64,000 bases of DNA from Prevotella sp. Its GTDB lineage: Bacteria > Bacteroidota > Bacteroidia > Bacteroidales > Bacteroidaceae. The translations under genes were made by a program, and so were the position numbers. The notes under the pieces were generated by a model. The model saw only the letters and a program-made list of their open reading frames with translations. It searched no databases and was not told where the DNA came from. The DNA lies in contig JAFVFY010000026.1 in the NCBI GenBank assembly GCA_017475265.1, positions 1 to 64,000 of the forward strand. Direction: 5' to 3'. Positions 18,063 through 26,008 of this stretch are shown here, piece by piece. Position 1 is the first letter of the stretch, and each line of letters opens with the position of its first letter.

Positions 18063-19070
18063 ATGAGCATTATGGAAATGGCTGAAGAGACAATGGATCA
18101 AATTAAGACCCGGGTAATTGGCATCGATATCCGTTTGGACAAAACGACCTACGGAATTGTGGACATACGTGGCGAAATAGTTGCTCAGAACTTTTTTTAC
18201 ACTTCTGATTATTCTGACGTAAATGACTTCGTGTCTGTGTTGGCAGATAAGCTGCTGGTCCTGATGGAAGAGAATGGTGGTTATGACTCTATTCGCTCCA
18301 TCGGTATCAGTGCTCCGAGTGCTAGTTCGGTCACGGGGTGCATAGAGCATGCGGCCAACCTCCCCTGGAAGGGTGTCATTCCCTTGGCAGCGTTGCTACG
18401 CGACCGGGTGGGCATGGCTGTGGCAGTAGCCAATGATGCCCATATCACCGCTCTGGCCGAGAAGGCATACGGCAGTGCTCACGGCATGAAGGACTTCGTC
18501 GTGGTGTCGATGAGTCATGGTGGACTGGGCAGTTGCTTTTTCTCAAACGGCATGCCTCACCTTGGGGCGCAGGGCTTTGCCGGAGAAGTGGGTCATGCCT
18601 GTGTCGAGCCCAACGGACGGCAATGTGGATGCGGCAATAAGGGTTGTCTGGAGACCTACTGCACGGAAAATGGCTTGATAAAGACCATTGAAGAGCTGAT
18701 AGCCGATAGCGATAAGCCTTCGATGCTGAGTGACTTAGAGAAAATGGATGTCCCGTCCATAGCCAACTGCTGTGAGGCTGGCGACGAGATAGCTATTGAG
18801 GCGCTGCGACGCACGGGTGCCACGCTGGGACTTGGACTTGCCAACTATGCCTCGATATTGAATCCTGAAGCTATCATCCTCACGGGTAACCTGACGTTGG
18901 CGGACAAGTGGTTGTTGAGACCGATGAGGGAGTCGTTTAAGGAGCATGTATTTCCGAACATCAAACATTCGACCCGTATCCTCGTCTCCATTCTTAAGGA
19001 GGGAGAGCGCGATGTGCTGGGCGCCAGTGCCTTGGCTTGGGACGTCAAGGAATACTCATTGTTCACCTGA
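18063..19070 (+). CDS. ROK family protein with degenerate phosphate-binding loop
   Basis: 335 residues of the ROK (repressor, ORF, kinase) fold. The signature zinc site is complete (GHACVEPNGRQCGCGNKGCLE), and the region of the catalytic Asp reads VANDAHITALAE. The first ATP-phosphate motif, normally DIGGTK, is instead DIRLDK, without the two glycines. No helix-turn-helix is present at the N-terminus, so it is not a classic NagC/Mlc repressor. It may be a sugar-binding regulator or a kinase with unusual nucleotide handling. Several ATG codons follow each other at the start (18063, 18072, 18078, 18093), and the first is taken. A short inverted repeat sits just upstream of its promoter. Confidence 0.75.
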   Translation: MSIMEMAEETMDQIKTRVIGIDIRLDKTTYGIVDIRGEIVAQNFFYTSDYSDVNDFVSVLADKLLVLMEENGGYDSIRSIGISAPSASSVTGCIEHAANLPWKGVIPLAALLRDRVGMAVAVANDAHITALAEKAYGSAHGMKDFVVVSMSHGGLGSCFFSNGMPHLGAQGFAGEVGHACVEPNGRQCGCGNKGCLETYCTENGLIKTIEELIADSDKPSMLSDLEKMDVPSIANCCEAGDEIAIEALRRTGATLGLGLANYASILNPEAIILTGNLTLADKWLLRPMRESFKEHVFPNIKHSTRILVSILKEGERDVLGASALAWDVKEYSLFT

Positions 19071-19133
19071 CCCCAACCAATTAAGTTTCGGAAGTTCAAC
19101 AAGCCCAACCACAAAGAAAGGGCAATGAACCAT

Positions 19134-19158
19134 TAGCCCAGGGCGATGCCCTGGGCTA
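19134..19158. terminator. Perfect hairpin TAGCCCAGGGC / GCCCTGGGCTA
   Basis: Eleven-base arms (19134-19144, 19148-19158) around a GAT loop lie between the convergent ROK and ilvD genes. The following sequence is moderately T-rich. This could be a bidirectional terminator or a copy of a small REP-like element. Confidence 0.65.
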
Positions 19159-19219
19159 TTAGTTTGTTGGCTTTTCAGACTGACTATCTTACATGCGGTT
19201 AATTTCTGGAATATCTTTT

Positions 19220-21028
19220 TCAGATAATCCTTACTCCGCCCTTGTCGGCACTTGCTACACTCTGTGCATAAGCACGGAGGGCTTTGGAGATTGTGCGGTT
19301 GCGTTTCAGCGGCTGCTGCGGACGGGCGGCAAGCTCCTCGTCGGAGAGCTTCACGCTGATGCTGCGTGATGGAATGTCGATGACGATGATGTCGCCGTCC
19401 TTGATTTTTCCGATATTACCGCCGTTGGCAGCCTCGGGAGAGATATGCCCGATGGAAAGTCCGCTGGTGCCACCTGAGAAACGTCCGTCGGTGATGAGGG
19501 CACACTCACGGCCCAGGTGCATGCTCTTTATATAAGATGTGGGGTAGAGCATCTCCTGCATACCGGGGCCACCCTTTGGACCCTCGTGGGTGATGACCAC
19601 GCAGTCGCCAGCCTTTACCTGTCCACCGAGGATTCCCTCACAGGCATCTTCCTGGGAGTCGAACACCACGGCGGGACCTTCGAAGTGCCAGAGTTCTTCG
19701 TCTACGCCGGCCGTCTTCACCACGCAACCGTCCTGGGCAATGTTGCCGAAGAGCACGGCCAGGCCACCATCCTTGGTGTAGGCGTGCTCGATGTCGCGGA
19801 TGCAACCATTGGAGCGGTCGGTGTCGAGCGATTCGTAGAGTGTGTCCTGACTGCCCATCTTCGTGGAGAAACGATTGGCCGGGGCAGAGAAATAGATGTG
19901 GGCAGGATGTGGAATCTTGGGAGAACGAGCGATGGCAGCGATGTCGTAGGTCTCGATGGCCTCCTCCAGCGTGAAGCCGTCCACACGCAGGGCAGTACCG
20001 TCGATGAGGCCACCCTTGTTGAGCTCGCGCAGGATGCCAAGGATGCCTCCGGCTCGGTTGCACTCCTGAACGCTGTATTTCTGGGTGTTAGGAGCCAGCT
20101 TACACAGGCAGGGCACCTTTCTTGACAAGGCGTCGATGTCCTTCATGGTGAAGTCCACGCCAGCCTCCTGAGCAACGGCAAGCAGGTGGAGCACGGTGTT
20201 GGTGCTGCCACCCATGGCGATGTCGAGCGTCATGGCGTTGAGGAAGGCCTGACGGGTTGCTATGCTCCTCGGTAGAACCGACGAGTCGCCATCCTCGTAG
20301 TAGGCCAGGGCGTTCTTGACGATGAGCTTTGCGGCATCCTTGAAAAGTTTTGTGCGGTTCACGTGCGTGGCTACGATGGTGCCGTTGCCGGGCAGCGAGA
20401 GACCGATGGCCTCTGTGAGCGAGTTCATGGAATTGGCAGTAAACATGCCTGAGCAGGAGCCGCAGCCAGGACAGGCACACTGTTCCAGCTCTGCCAAGTC
20501 GCTGTCGCTGACCTCTGGGTCGGCACCCTTCACCATAGCAGTAATGAGGTCGGCATTCTCGCCACGCCAACGTCCTGCCTCCATGGGGCCTCCGCTCACA
20601 AAGACGGCAGGGATGTTCAGGCGCATGGCAGCCATGAGCATACCTGGTGTGACCTTGTCGCAGTTGGAGATGCATATCATCGCGTCGGCCTTGTGGGCAT
20701 TGACCATGTACTCCACCGAGTCGGCGATGATGTCACGGGAAGGCAGCGAGTAGAGCATACCGTCGTGGCCCATGGCGATTCCGTCGTCGATGGCGATGGT
20801 GTTGAACTCGGCGGCATAGCAGCCCAGCTTCTCTATCTCTTCGCGGACTATCTGACCTATCTCGTGTAGATGGGTGTGGCCTGGTACAAACTGTGTAAAG
20901 GAATTGACGATGGCAATGATGGGCTTGCCAAACTGCTCACGCTTCATGCCCGTGGCTACCCACAGGGCGCGGGCTCCCGCCATGCGGCGGCCTTCTGTGC
21001 AGATACTGCTTCTAAGTTGATGTTTCAT
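19220..21028 (-). CDS. ilvD: Dihydroxy-acid dehydratase
   Basis: 602 residues, the normal length. The enzyme dehydrates 2,3-dihydroxy-3-methylvalerate and -isovalerate in isoleucine and valine synthesis. Iron-sulfur cysteines are visible in [11 protein letters not shown] and [11 protein letters not shown], with the substrate loop [10 protein letters not shown] and the C-terminal [10 protein letters not shown]. In many Bacteroidales ilvD is followed by ilvB, ilvN and ilvC; here it stands alone at the end of a minus-strand run and no other ilv gene is in the window. It starts 40 bp after kdsC. Confidence 0.97.
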   Translation of the reverse strand: MKHQLRSSICTEGRRMAGARALWVATGMKREQFGKPIIAIVNSFTQFVPGHTHLHEIGQIVREEIEKLGCYAAEFNTIAIDDGIAMGHDGMLYSLPSRDIIADSVEYMVNAHKADAMICISNCDKVTPGMLMAAMRLNIPAVFVSGGPMEAGRWRGENADLITAMVKGADPEVSDSDLAELEQCACPGCGSCSGMFTANSMNSLTEAIGLSLPGNGTIVATHVNRTKLFKDAAKLIVKNALAYYEDGDSSVLPRSIATRQAFLNAMTLDIAMGGSTNTVLHLLAVAQEAGVDFTMKDIDALSRKVPCLCKLAPNTQKYSVQECNRAGGILGILRELNKGGLIDGTALRVDGFTLEEAIETYDIAAIARSPKIPHPAHIYFSAPANRFSTKMGSQDTLYESLDTDRSNGCIRDIEHAYTKDGGLAVLFGNIAQDGCVVKTAGVDEELWHFEGPAVVFDSQEDACEGILGGQVKAGDCVVITHEGPKGGPGMQEMLYPTSYIKSMHLGRECALITDGRFSGGTSGLSIGHISPEAANGGNIGKIKDGDIIVIDIPSRSISVKLSDEELAARPQQPLKRNRTISKALRAYAQSVASADKGGVRII

Positions 21029-21068
21029 GCGCTATGTTTGAAATAATAGTGAATAATTCTTATGTTTC

Positions 21069-21587
21069 TTACCACCCGAAGGCGGTGTCATTCATTTGCC
21101 AAAGCCCCTGGACACGGAGGGTCTGCTCTATGACATCGCGGGCACAGCCCTCGCCACCGTTGAGGTGACTGATATAAATGCTTGCCTGTTGAACCTCGGG
21201 ACAGGCATCGCGGGGACAGACGGGACAACCCACACGGTGCAGAATCTGAAGGTCGGGAACGTCGTCGCCCATGTACATCACCTCCTCGTCGTGCAGGTTG
21301 TATTTAGCCAGGAACTTCTCGTAGGTGAGTATCTTTACCGAGCAGCCGGTGTAGATGTCTGTCATGCCAAGGGACTCGTAGCGGGTGCGAATGGAGTCAA
21401 CTTTGGCACCCGTCATGATGGCAATGCGCAGCCCTAGCTTGACGGCAAGCTGAATGGCATAGCCATCCCTGATGTTCACCGTCCGGAGGGGGACTCCCTC
21501 AGCGGGCAAGGTAATGGTCTGGCGGCTGAGCACACCGTCTACATCAAAGACGATGGCACGTATCTTCTTAAGGTCGTAGGATATCAT
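21069..21587 (-). CDS. kdsC: KdsC-type HAD phosphatase (3-deoxy-manno-octulosonate-8-phosphatase)
   Basis: 172 residues of the cap-less C0 HAD class that removes phosphate from KDO-8-P in lipopolysaccharide core synthesis. HAD motif 1 is FDVDGVLS, motif 2 lies in IAIMTGAK, and motif 4 is YMGDDVPDLQIL. The C-terminal segment HLNGGEGCARDVIE matches KdsC proteins, which act as tetramers. Neighbours (DUF2520 protein upstream, ilvD downstream) form a compact minus-strand run. A tandem AT-rich repeat separates it from the upstream gene. Confidence 0.88.
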   Translation of the reverse strand: MISYDLKKIRAIVFDVDGVLSRQTITLPAEGVPLRTVNIRDGYAIQLAVKLGLRIAIMTGAKVDSIRTRYESLGMTDIYTGCSVKILTYEKFLAKYNLHDEEVMYMGDDVPDLQILHRVGCPVCPRDACPEVQQASIYISHLNGGEGCARDVIEQTLRVQGLWQMNDTAFGW

Positions 21588-21588
21588 A

Positions 21589-21640
21589 TTTACGATTTAC
21601 GAATTACGATTTACGATTTACGAATTACGATTTACGAAAT
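21589..21640. repeat. Tandem ATTTACGA/ATTACGA repeat
   Basis: Seven or so 7-8 bp units of the words TTTACGA and ATTACGA run in sequence between kdsC and the DUF2520 gene, reaching the latter's stop codon. The same words appear at about 7769-7800 inside pepP and, loosely, at 22972-23000 upstream of the nitroreductase gene. Confidence 0.8.
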
Positions 21641-22447
21641 GCTGTGCTGATAGATGCTTTCGCTCATCAGTTCGTAGATTTTTTTAGTCAGCGGATTATT
21701 GGCAAGCATCTCGCTTTGTCGGTCTATCACTGTCTTGTCGTATCGAACTGCGGGGCCTGTCTGGGCTTCCCTTGGGTGCATTTCACCAGCCTTTGCCGCC
21801 GTTTCCTCAATGAGTGGAAGCAGGAGCTTGAAGTCCAGACCATTGCGCTCCAGGATATCTGCTGCCAGAGTATAACAGTGGTTGGCGAAATTACAGGCAA
21901 AGACGGCTGCCAAATGAAGCTGACGGCGACGCTTGCTGTCGAGCACGGTGACATGACTACTTACCGATGCTGCAATGCTTTGGGCAACGGCAAGTGTCTC
22001 ATCGTCAGATGCCTCGATGAAGAAAGGAATGCAGGAAAAGTCTACCTGCCGCTCCTTGGAGAACGTTTGCATGGGGTATATCACCCCGTAGTGTGCTATG
22101 CTTCCAAGTGTTGCAGCAGGGACAGAACCGGCGGTGTGGAATACAGGACAGGAGAGATTACGACGCTTGGAAGCGTCGCCCACTACTGCCAGTTGGGCGG
22201 CCAGCGAGGGGATGGCATCGTCCTTCACCGCCATAATGATAGCATCTGACGGGGATTGCGAATCTCTGGCAACAGGGTAGGGTAGGGTGCTAATGTCATC
22301 AGTTGGTACAGCTCCTACCTTCTCGGCAAGAGCCTGAGCCGAAGCCATCGTTCGGCTATACACAGCCCGTATGTGATGGCCTTTGGCATAAAGGGCCTGT
22401 GCCAACTGGGTGGCCAGTCGTCCTGCTCCTATGAATACTAGCTCCAT
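21632..22447 (-). CDS. Rossmann-fold DUF2520 protein
   Basis: About 271 residues. The N-terminal dinucleotide-binding strand-turn-helix is clear (MELVFIGAGRLATQLAQAL), as in ProC or F420-dependent oxidoreductases. The C-terminal all-helical DUF2520 domain follows (HLAAVFACNFANHCYTLA; EETAAKAGEM). The physiological substrate of this family is not known to me. ATG 22447 is chosen because the fold begins there; an in-frame GTG at 22471 would add eight residues and lengthen the overlap with the nitroreductase gene from 10 to 34 bp. The overlap implies one transcript. Confidence 0.8.
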   Translation of the reverse strand: MELVFIGAGRLATQLAQALYAKGHHIRAVYSRTMASAQALAEKVGAVPTDDISTLPYPVARDSQSPSDAIIMAVKDDAIPSLAAQLAVVGDASKRRNLSCPVFHTAGSVPAATLGSIAHYGVIYPMQTFSKERQVDFSCIPFFIEASDDETLAVAQSIAASVSSHVTVLDSKRRRQLHLAAVFACNFANHCYTLAADILERNGLDFKLLLPLIEETAAKAGEMHPREAQTGPAVRYDKTVIDRQSEMLANNPLTKKIYELMSESIYQHSIS

Positions 22448-22968
22448 TTTCCTAGGTGTACATTCTCCCACTTCAGCTTCTCCTCATTCTGCGGTTTCCG
22501 CTCGTCGGCCTTATGTCCGAAAGCAACAACGCAGAGCACGGAGAAATTCTCTGGGATGTCTAGGATTCCACGAATGACGGTGTCGGCTGTCGTACCGTCG
22601 GAGAGTCCCCGTCCACGCATCTGTACCCAGCAGGAGCCCAGTCCCAGGTCTTCGGCCTGATACTGCATGGAGATGGCGGCGATGGAACCATCTTCCACCC
22701 AGCAGTCGTTCTGCATCGGGTCGCCGAGCACCACTACTGCCAGCGGTGCTCCCTTGATGAACTGTCCTCCCATGTCCTTCGCGTCGGACAGCTTCTCCAG
22801 GTCTGTCTTGTCATCAACTACTACGAACTGCCAGGCACGCATGCCCTTCGACGTGGGTGCCATAAGGGCGGCACGCAGGATGAGCTTCACGTCTTCGGCA
22901 TCAATTTCCTGGTCGGTAAACTTACGGTGTGAACGGCGCATCTGCGCCAAAGTCTTAAAACTATCCAT
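22438..22968 (-). CDS. Nitroreductase-family FMN protein
   Basis: A 176-residue member of the nitroreductase fold, which uses FMN and NAD(P)H. Typical features are the N-terminal RRSHRKFTDQEI, the FMN-contacting APTSKGMRAWQFVVV, and the closing VVAFGHKADER. The short length fits the compact subgroup found in anaerobes. It is the first gene of the minus-strand run with DUF2520, kdsC and ilvD. A -7-like TAATTTTG (23022-23015) lies about 50 bp upstream but without a clear -33 box. Confidence 0.88.
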   Translation of the reverse strand: MDSFKTLAQMRRSHRKFTDQEIDAEDVKLILRAALMAPTSKGMRAWQFVVVDDKTDLEKLSDAKDMGGQFIKGAPLAVVVLGDPMQNDCWVEDGSIAAISMQYQAEDLGLGSCWVQMRGRGLSDGTTADTVIRGILDIPENFSVLCVVAFGHKADERKPQNEEKLKWENVHLGKWS

Positions 22969-23097
22969 ATTTGCGATTTACTAAATTTTCGATTTGCGAT
23001 TATTGTTTAGGATGCAAAATTACTCATTTTGCGTTAAGTATTTACGTGTTTAACTCCCTTTAACTAGGAGTATACCGCCTGTTTCACATTATTTCAT

Positions 23098-23105
23098 TAT
23101 CTTTG
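23098..23105 (+). promoter_or_regulatory. -7 element just before a start codon
   Basis: TATCTTTG ends 6 bp before the ATG at 23112. Transcription should therefore start at or within a base or two of the start codon. The -33 region has no clear TTTG. Confidence 0.55.
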
Positions 23106-23111
23106 CGCCGT

Positions 23112-24086
23112 ATGAGTGACTATGTGGCCCATGTATACACTACGCCAAGTGCGTTTCCGCAGGGTTTGCTGACTGACAATTTCTTCCACAGTCCGCAGCT
23201 GTTCATGGTGTGCCGCAACACTCCCCGTCAGAAACCTTACCTTGTCACTATCCAGACTCCCGGTGGTACTGTCGTTGCTCAAATGCTGGCAGTCGTGCGT
23301 TACCGTTCATCATGGTTGCCCCCCTATCTCTACCGCCACTGCCGTGTGATGGGTGAGGGAGTCTATGTCGACGGACATCCCAAACAGGAGTTATTCGGCG
23401 TTATGCTCCGTGCCCTTACCGAGCGTATGGGGCGTTGGATTCTCTATATAGAGTTCAGTAACCTCTCGCAGAAGATGGTGGGTTACAGGGAGTTCCGTGA
23501 CAACGGCTATTTCCCCGTGCGCTGGATGAGCATCCACAACTCTCTCCATTCCCGTACCCCTGAGGAACGCCTCAGCGAAAGGATGTTGCAGCGCATCAAC
23601 CAAGCCTACGAGCGTGGCATCGTGACCGACGAGGTGCAGACGGACGAAGACTTCCGCGCCTTCATGAAGCTGCTGCGACGGCATAACTGGACGAAGCCCA
23701 AACGCTACATTCCTGCCGATGAGTTCTTTCGTGGTTTGCAGGGCGATAATGGTAGGTTGTTTCTTACTCGCTATCGTGGTCGCATCGTGGGTTGCTCGGC
23801 GGTGGCTTACAGCCAGCGACAGGCCTACTTGTGGTATGCCGCCTACCGCCGTAAGAGCTATGCCTGGCTGCGTCCTGACGTGCTCACCATCTGGCACGCC
23901 ATCAAGTCATCGTATGAGCTGGGCTATGAGCACATCTTCTTTATGGATGTGGGACTGCCCTTCCAGAAGAACGCCTTCCGTGAGTTTATCCTTCGCTTCG
24001 GCGGGAAGCCCACGAGTACTTACCGCTGGTTCCGTTGCTCCATTGGTTGGATAAACAAAATCTTTTCCTGGTTCTACCGTGACTAG
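23112..24086 (+). CDS. FemAB/BioF2-like GNAT acyltransferase
   Basis: About 324 residues. The pattern is that of the FemAB/GNAT_6 superfamily: a first half with WILYIEFSNLSQKM and FRDNGYFPVRWMS, then a second acyltransferase-like half with FLTRYRGRIVGCSAVAYS and QAYLWYAAYRRKSY. Members transfer amino-acyl or acyl groups to cell-wall or other small substrates; the actual substrate is not evident. No signal peptide is present. ATG 23112 is taken; an earlier in-frame TTG lies within the -7 box and cannot be transcribed. Confidence 0.65.
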   Translation: MSDYVAHVYTTPSAFPQGLLTDNFFHSPQLFMVCRNTPRQKPYLVTIQTPGGTVVAQMLAVVRYRSSWLPPYLYRHCRVMGEGVYVDGHPKQELFGVMLRALTERMGRWILYIEFSNLSQKMVGYREFRDNGYFPVRWMSIHNSLHSRTPEERLSERMLQRINQAYERGIVTDEVQTDEDFRAFMKLLRRHNWTKPKRYIPADEFFRGLQGDNGRLFLTRYRGRIVGCSAVAYSQRQAYLWYAAYRRKSYAWLRPDVLTIWHAIKSSYELGYEHIFFMDVGLPFQKNAFREFILRFGGKPTSTYRWFRCSIGWINKIFSWFYRD

Positions 24087-24128
24087 CATGGTTTAGGGAA
24101 TTTCCTATTGCCTTTTCGGGGTTTCCCC

Positions 24129-24159
24129 TTTGGCATGACGAATAATAACCATAATTTTG
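24129..24159 (+). promoter_or_regulatory. Promoter of the glycine-zipper lipoprotein gene
   Basis: TTTG at 24129-24132, a 19-bp spacer, and TAATTTTG at 24152-24159. The transcript would then run through the TTGAACATTGA repeat before the ATG at 24238. Confidence 0.75.
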
Positions 24160-24167
24160 CACCGTCA

Positions 24168-24230
24168 AAATCATTGAACATTGATTATTGACCATTGAAC
24201 ATTTACGTTGAACATTGAAAAATTGAACTC
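24168..24230. repeat. TTGAACATTGA dispersed repeat in a 5' leader
   Basis: Five variants of the word ATTGAACATT or ATTGACCATT occur in a row between the promoter and the start codon of the lipoprotein gene. Related by style to the other AT-rich spacer repeats of this genome. Confidence 0.75.
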
Positions 24231-24237
24231 TGCAACT

Positions 24238-25008
24238 ATGAAGAAGAATCTGCTATTACTGTTGAGCTTTGCCATGCTGCTTTCCGGTTGTGAGACAGCG
24301 GGCCAGGGTGCCGTCCATGGCGGTCAGTTCGGTTATGTCATTGGTTCTGCCATTGGTGGCATTACAGGAGGTGGCCGAGGTCACGACTGGGGTGCGTTAA
24401 TAGGCACGGTGAGTGGTGTTGCTGCCGGTGCTGCCATAGGTGCTGCAAAGGAGAAAGCCCGCGAGGAAGAGTATAGGTCACGGGAATCTAATATTGGACG
24501 CCGCCTTGACACAGCGCGCAGCAGCGGCTATGACAACCGTGAGATGTCAAGATATGACGAAAGCGACTACGACCCACGTGGAGGAGGTGATGATCGTGTA
24601 GACTTTGGCATAGGTAATGGTCCAAGCAATGGCCCCAGCAGCAGACCTGACGATTCACCGCTGGAGATACGCAACGCCGTCATCACAGAGACCAAGCGCG
24701 ACGGTGTGCTCACCCGTGGCGAGGAGTGCACGGTGAGGTTCGAAATCTTCAATACGACGGGGAAGCCCGTCTACGATATTCGTCCCATGGTGAGTGACGT
24801 TACTGGCAACAAGCACGTGAAAATCTCTCCCAACTTGCGCGTAGAGAGCATCGCCCCTTACCAAGGTGTCAGGTATACTGCCACCATCCGTGCGGGCAAG
24901 AAACTGAAGGAGGGCGAGATAAAAGTGATGGTTGCTGTCTCGCATAGACAGCGCGTCATACAATCGCAGACACGCTACTTCACCGTGCCAACGGCGAAAG
25001 GGTATTAA
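24238..25008 (+). CDS. Glycine-zipper lipoprotein
   Basis: 256 residues with a lipoprotein signal (MKKNLLLLLSFAMLLSGC) so it is membrane-anchored. Residues ~25-65 are a glycine zipper (GGQFGYVIGSAIGGITGGG; GVAAGAAIGAA), as in SlyB/Pal-like envelope proteins that insert into or cross membranes. A charged, Asp/Gly/Ser-rich linker follows, then a C-terminal beta-sandwich-like domain (GEECTVRFEIFNTTGKPVYD; KVMVAVSHRQR) resembling bacterial CARDB/Ig-like modules. The ATG at 24238 is chosen over an in-frame TTG at 24208, which lies in the leader repeat and would push the signal peptide inward. Confidence 0.8.
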   Translation: MKKNLLLLLSFAMLLSGCETAGQGAVHGGQFGYVIGSAIGGITGGGRGHDWGALIGTVSGVAAGAAIGAAKEKAREEEYRSRESNIGRRLDTARSSGYDNREMSRYDESDYDPRGGGDDRVDFGIGNGPSNGPSSRPDDSPLEIRNAVITETKRDGVLTRGEECTVRFEIFNTTGKPVYDIRPMVSDVTGNKHVKISPNLRVESIAPYQGVRYTATIRAGKKLKEGEIKVMVAVSHRQRVIQSQTRYFTVPTAKGY

Positions 25009-25042
25009 AGAGTTGACTTCAAAAAGTTGCTCAAACAATTTA

Positions 25043-25528
25043 CTAGGGCAAGGGGAGCCGCAAGGGCAGCACCTCTTGCTCTAGTTCTTCATAGATGCTG
25101 GGAATTTCTATTATCTTGTGGAGCGAGTCCAGTGGCAGGGTGATGTAGATGGGTGTTGCCGGTTCTACGGTCACCTTTGCCAGTCCCTTGTTGAGGATGC
25201 CGAGTGCACGGGCTGCTCCCCATGAGAGGTCGATGATTCTTCCGCGAACAAATGGACCTCGGTCGTTGACGCGCACAATGACAGAACGGTCTGTGTCTGG
25301 GCATGTCACCTTCAGAAGTGTACCGAAAGACAGTGTGCGGTGGGCACATGTCAGGCTGTCGTGGTGCAGTCGTTCACCATTGGCAGTACGTGCTCCTGTG
25401 GCAGACCTCGCATAGTAGGAGGCGATGCCCGTCTGATGCTGGGCAAAGGCACAGCAGCATGTAAAACTTAATAATACGCACCAGCATAGGCTCCTGATGC
25501 GGGAAGAAAGGTTTTCGCTCTCTTTCAA
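25043..25528 (-). CDS. rlpA: RlpA-like double-psi beta-barrel protein
   Basis: About 161 residues, exported by a type I signal peptide (IRSLCWCVLLSFTCCCAFA). The double-psi barrel of RlpA is well conserved: GIASYYARSATG, TANGERL, LSFGTLLKV and VNDRGPFVRGRIIDLS, including the barrel Asp. RlpA proteins cleave peptidoglycan strands without stem peptides at the septum, or bind them. No SPOR domain is present, as in many Bacteroidota. The frame has no ATG before the signal peptide, so TTG 25528 is preferred; it lies 13 bp after the stop of the upstream lipoprotein gene and the two are probably co-transcribed. Confidence 0.85.
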   Translation of the reverse strand: MKESENLSSRIRSLCWCVLLSFTCCCAFAQHQTGIASYYARSATGARTANGERLHHDSLTCAHRTLSFGTLLKVTCPDTDRSVIVRVNDRGPFVRGRIIDLSWGAARALGILNKGLAKVTVEPATPIYITLPLDSLHKIIEIPSIYEELEQEVLPLRLPLP

Positions 25529-25541
25529 GTATATTTCGTTT

Positions 25542-25961
25542 TTAGTTTTCCACAGGTTCCTCAGCAACCTCGTCCGGCATTTCTACAGGCTGCTGGCAGA
25601 TGTAGATGCCCTGCTCTCCATTCTCGTCGCGGATGACGATTTCTCCCTCGCGATATTCATTGGTAAGGTTGTCATCGGCGGCTTTGACGGTAATCCAGGC
25701 CGTTCCTTCACCACTGTCTGCCGAGAGGGTGACGAAGTCAGGGGCTTCAACGATTTCCCACTTACCTTCTGCCACGATGGAGAGGCTGGTGGAGTCGCCC
25801 TTCTGGGCACTCAGCTGGTTCACCTCCACGTAAGCCTCGGTAGGATATTCGGTGGTGGGTGTGCCGTAACATGCCATCAAGGCAAGTGGAGAACTGAATC
25901 CCAGCAATGTCAGTGCCTTGGTCATCAGGACGTTGCGCACACAATTGAAGTTCTTTTTCAT
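25542..25961 (-). CDS. Lipoprotein with BACON-like domain
   Basis: 139 residues. After an N-terminal signal the lipobox-like LALMAC is followed by YGTP, an opening seen in small Bacteroidota lipoproteins annotated as radical-SAM-associated. Residues ~45-125 form a BACON-type Ig-like domain (VNQLSAQKGDSTSLSI; KWEIVEAPDFVTLSAD; GEGTAWITVKAADN-like), a fold often used for carbohydrate or mucin contact. The acidic C-terminus (EVAEEPVEN) is unstructured. It is upstream of and close to rlpA, so a cell-envelope role is likely. No radical SAM gene is nearby. Confidence 0.7.
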   Translation of the reverse strand: MKKNFNCVRNVLMTKALTLLGFSSPLALMACYGTPTTEYPTEAYVEVNQLSAQKGDSTSLSIVAEGKWEIVEAPDFVTLSADSGEGTAWITVKAADDNLTNEYREGEIVIRDENGEQGIYICQQPVEMPDEVAEEPVEN

Positions 25962-26008
25962 AGTTTTAGGTGGTTATAAGAGTTTGTTTCTACGAGAGAC
26001 GTCAGGTA

